Assembly (NCBI GenBank): GCA_013361595.1
Contig: JABFXT010000022.1
Span: forward strand, 1-6,062
Reading direction: 5' to 3'
Length of the DNA: 6,062 bases
From: Nocardia sp.
GTDB lineage: Bacteria; Actinomycetota; Actinomycetes; Mycobacteriales; Mycobacteriaceae
This document shows positions 5,839 to 6,062 of the stretch, piece after piece. Positions within the stretch are counted from its first letter, which is position 1, and every line of letters begins with the position of its first letter. A program made the position numbers and the translations under genes. Under the pieces are notes generated by a model. It was not told where the DNA came from. It searched no databases and saw nothing but the letters and a program-made list of their open reading frames with translations.

Positions 5839-6062
5839 ACCTGCGATGGTAACGACGACCGATCGGTCTCCAACAGTCGTAACCAGAATTCGCTGATCGA
5901 CGGAAAAGCCGGCACCGCGTGCCACAGTGCGTCCAGCGGGACGCGGCCCGCGACCGCGATGGTGGCGGCGTGCAGCTGTTCGCCGACCTCGGGCCCGACG
6001 AAGGTGGCACCGAGCAGTGTGTCGGTCGCGTTGTCGATCACCAGTGCGGCGCGGCCCATGTA
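5835..6062 (-). CDS. Pyridine nucleotide-disulfide oxidoreductase, C-terminal fragment
   Basis: The last 75 residues of a flavoprotein, running off the window at its 5' side. GRAALVIDNATDTLLGATF, VGPEVGEQLHAATIAVAG and WHAVPAFPSISEFWLRLLE are the dimerisation domain of class I FAD/NAD(P)H oxidoreductases related to lipoamide dehydrogenase and mercuric reductase. In lipoamide dehydrogenase the equivalent of PAFPSISE is HAHPTLSE, with His as the catalytic base. Here Phe takes that place, so dithiol-disulfide chemistry of the classical kind looks unlikely. A quinone or other small-molecule reductase role is more plausible, as for mycobacterial LpdA. The FAD and NAD(P) domains and any redox Cys pair are not visible. 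Its stop codon overlaps the esterase start (ATGA), so the two are probably made together. Confidence 0.85.
   Translation of the reverse strand, partial: YMGRAALVIDNATDTLLGATFVGPEVGEQLHAATIAVAGRVPLDALWHAVPAFPSISEFWLRLLETDRSSLPSQV

Noticed and set aside
5846..5873. A promoter-like pair (TTGGAG, 16 bases, TACCAT, 7 bases before ATG 5838) with a perfect 12-bp palindrome GACCGATCGGTC at 5857-5868 in the spacer.
   Set aside because: It lies wholly inside the coding end of the upstream oxidoreductase, and the ATGA overlap already explains expression of the esterase. An internal promoter with a TetR-like operator remains possible but is not supported strongly enough to annotate.
1..6062. Search for a multi-gene defence, toxin-antitoxin, biosynthetic or mobile system.
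   Set aside because: The genes are familiar chromosomal enzymes and one channel. No terminal repeats, integrase, attachment site, nuclease-plus-sensor pairing or repeat array was found.

Overview
The window is high-GC DNA, with G or C favoured at third codon positions, and reads as an actinobacterial chromosome of the Nocardia/Rhodococcus kind. Supporting this are a mycothiol-type maleylpyruvate isomerase (DinB-like) protein, an actinobacterial-style epoxide hydrolase N-terminus, a second-type Fpg/Nei glycosylase and a type-B carboxylesterase. No RNA gene, CRISPR array, transposase or phage gene was seen. The genus is an inference.

Layout. Positions 1-120 (minus) hold the first 40 codons of an epoxide hydrolase. 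Its upstream region (171-228) carries a good sigma-70-like promoter covered by three 15-bp TTGG-N5-CCAA palindromes, the most distinctive regulatory signal here. Positions 250-504 (minus) are the C-terminal half of a decayed GNAT acetyltransferase. Positions 521-1177 (minus) are the DinB/MDMPI-family protein, possibly leaderless. A GC-rich hairpin (1231-1253) separates it from an intact GNAT acetyltransferase (1239-2039, minus) with an unrecognised N-terminal extension of about 87 residues. Divergently on the plus strand, a four-helix potassium-type channel (2214-2750) is followed 9 bp later by an Fpg/Nei DNA glycosylase (2760-3626).

The gap 3627-4044 holds what looks like a frameshifted small helical ORF on the minus strand, and a hairpin terminator at the end of the esterase gene. 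From 5838 down to 4045 (minus) runs a type-B carboxylesterase with a complete catalytic triad and an acidic, alanine-rich tail. Its start codon overlaps the stop codon (ATGA) of a flavin-dependent pyridine nucleotide-disulfide oxidoreductase, of which only the C-terminal 75 residues are present.

Co-working genes: oxidoreductase-esterase and channel-glycosylase look like two-gene transcription units. The epoxide hydrolase appears to be separately and tightly regulated. Nothing convincingly forms a new defence or biosynthetic system. The best leads are the triple operator, the N-terminal extension of the intact GNAT, and the two decayed genes.
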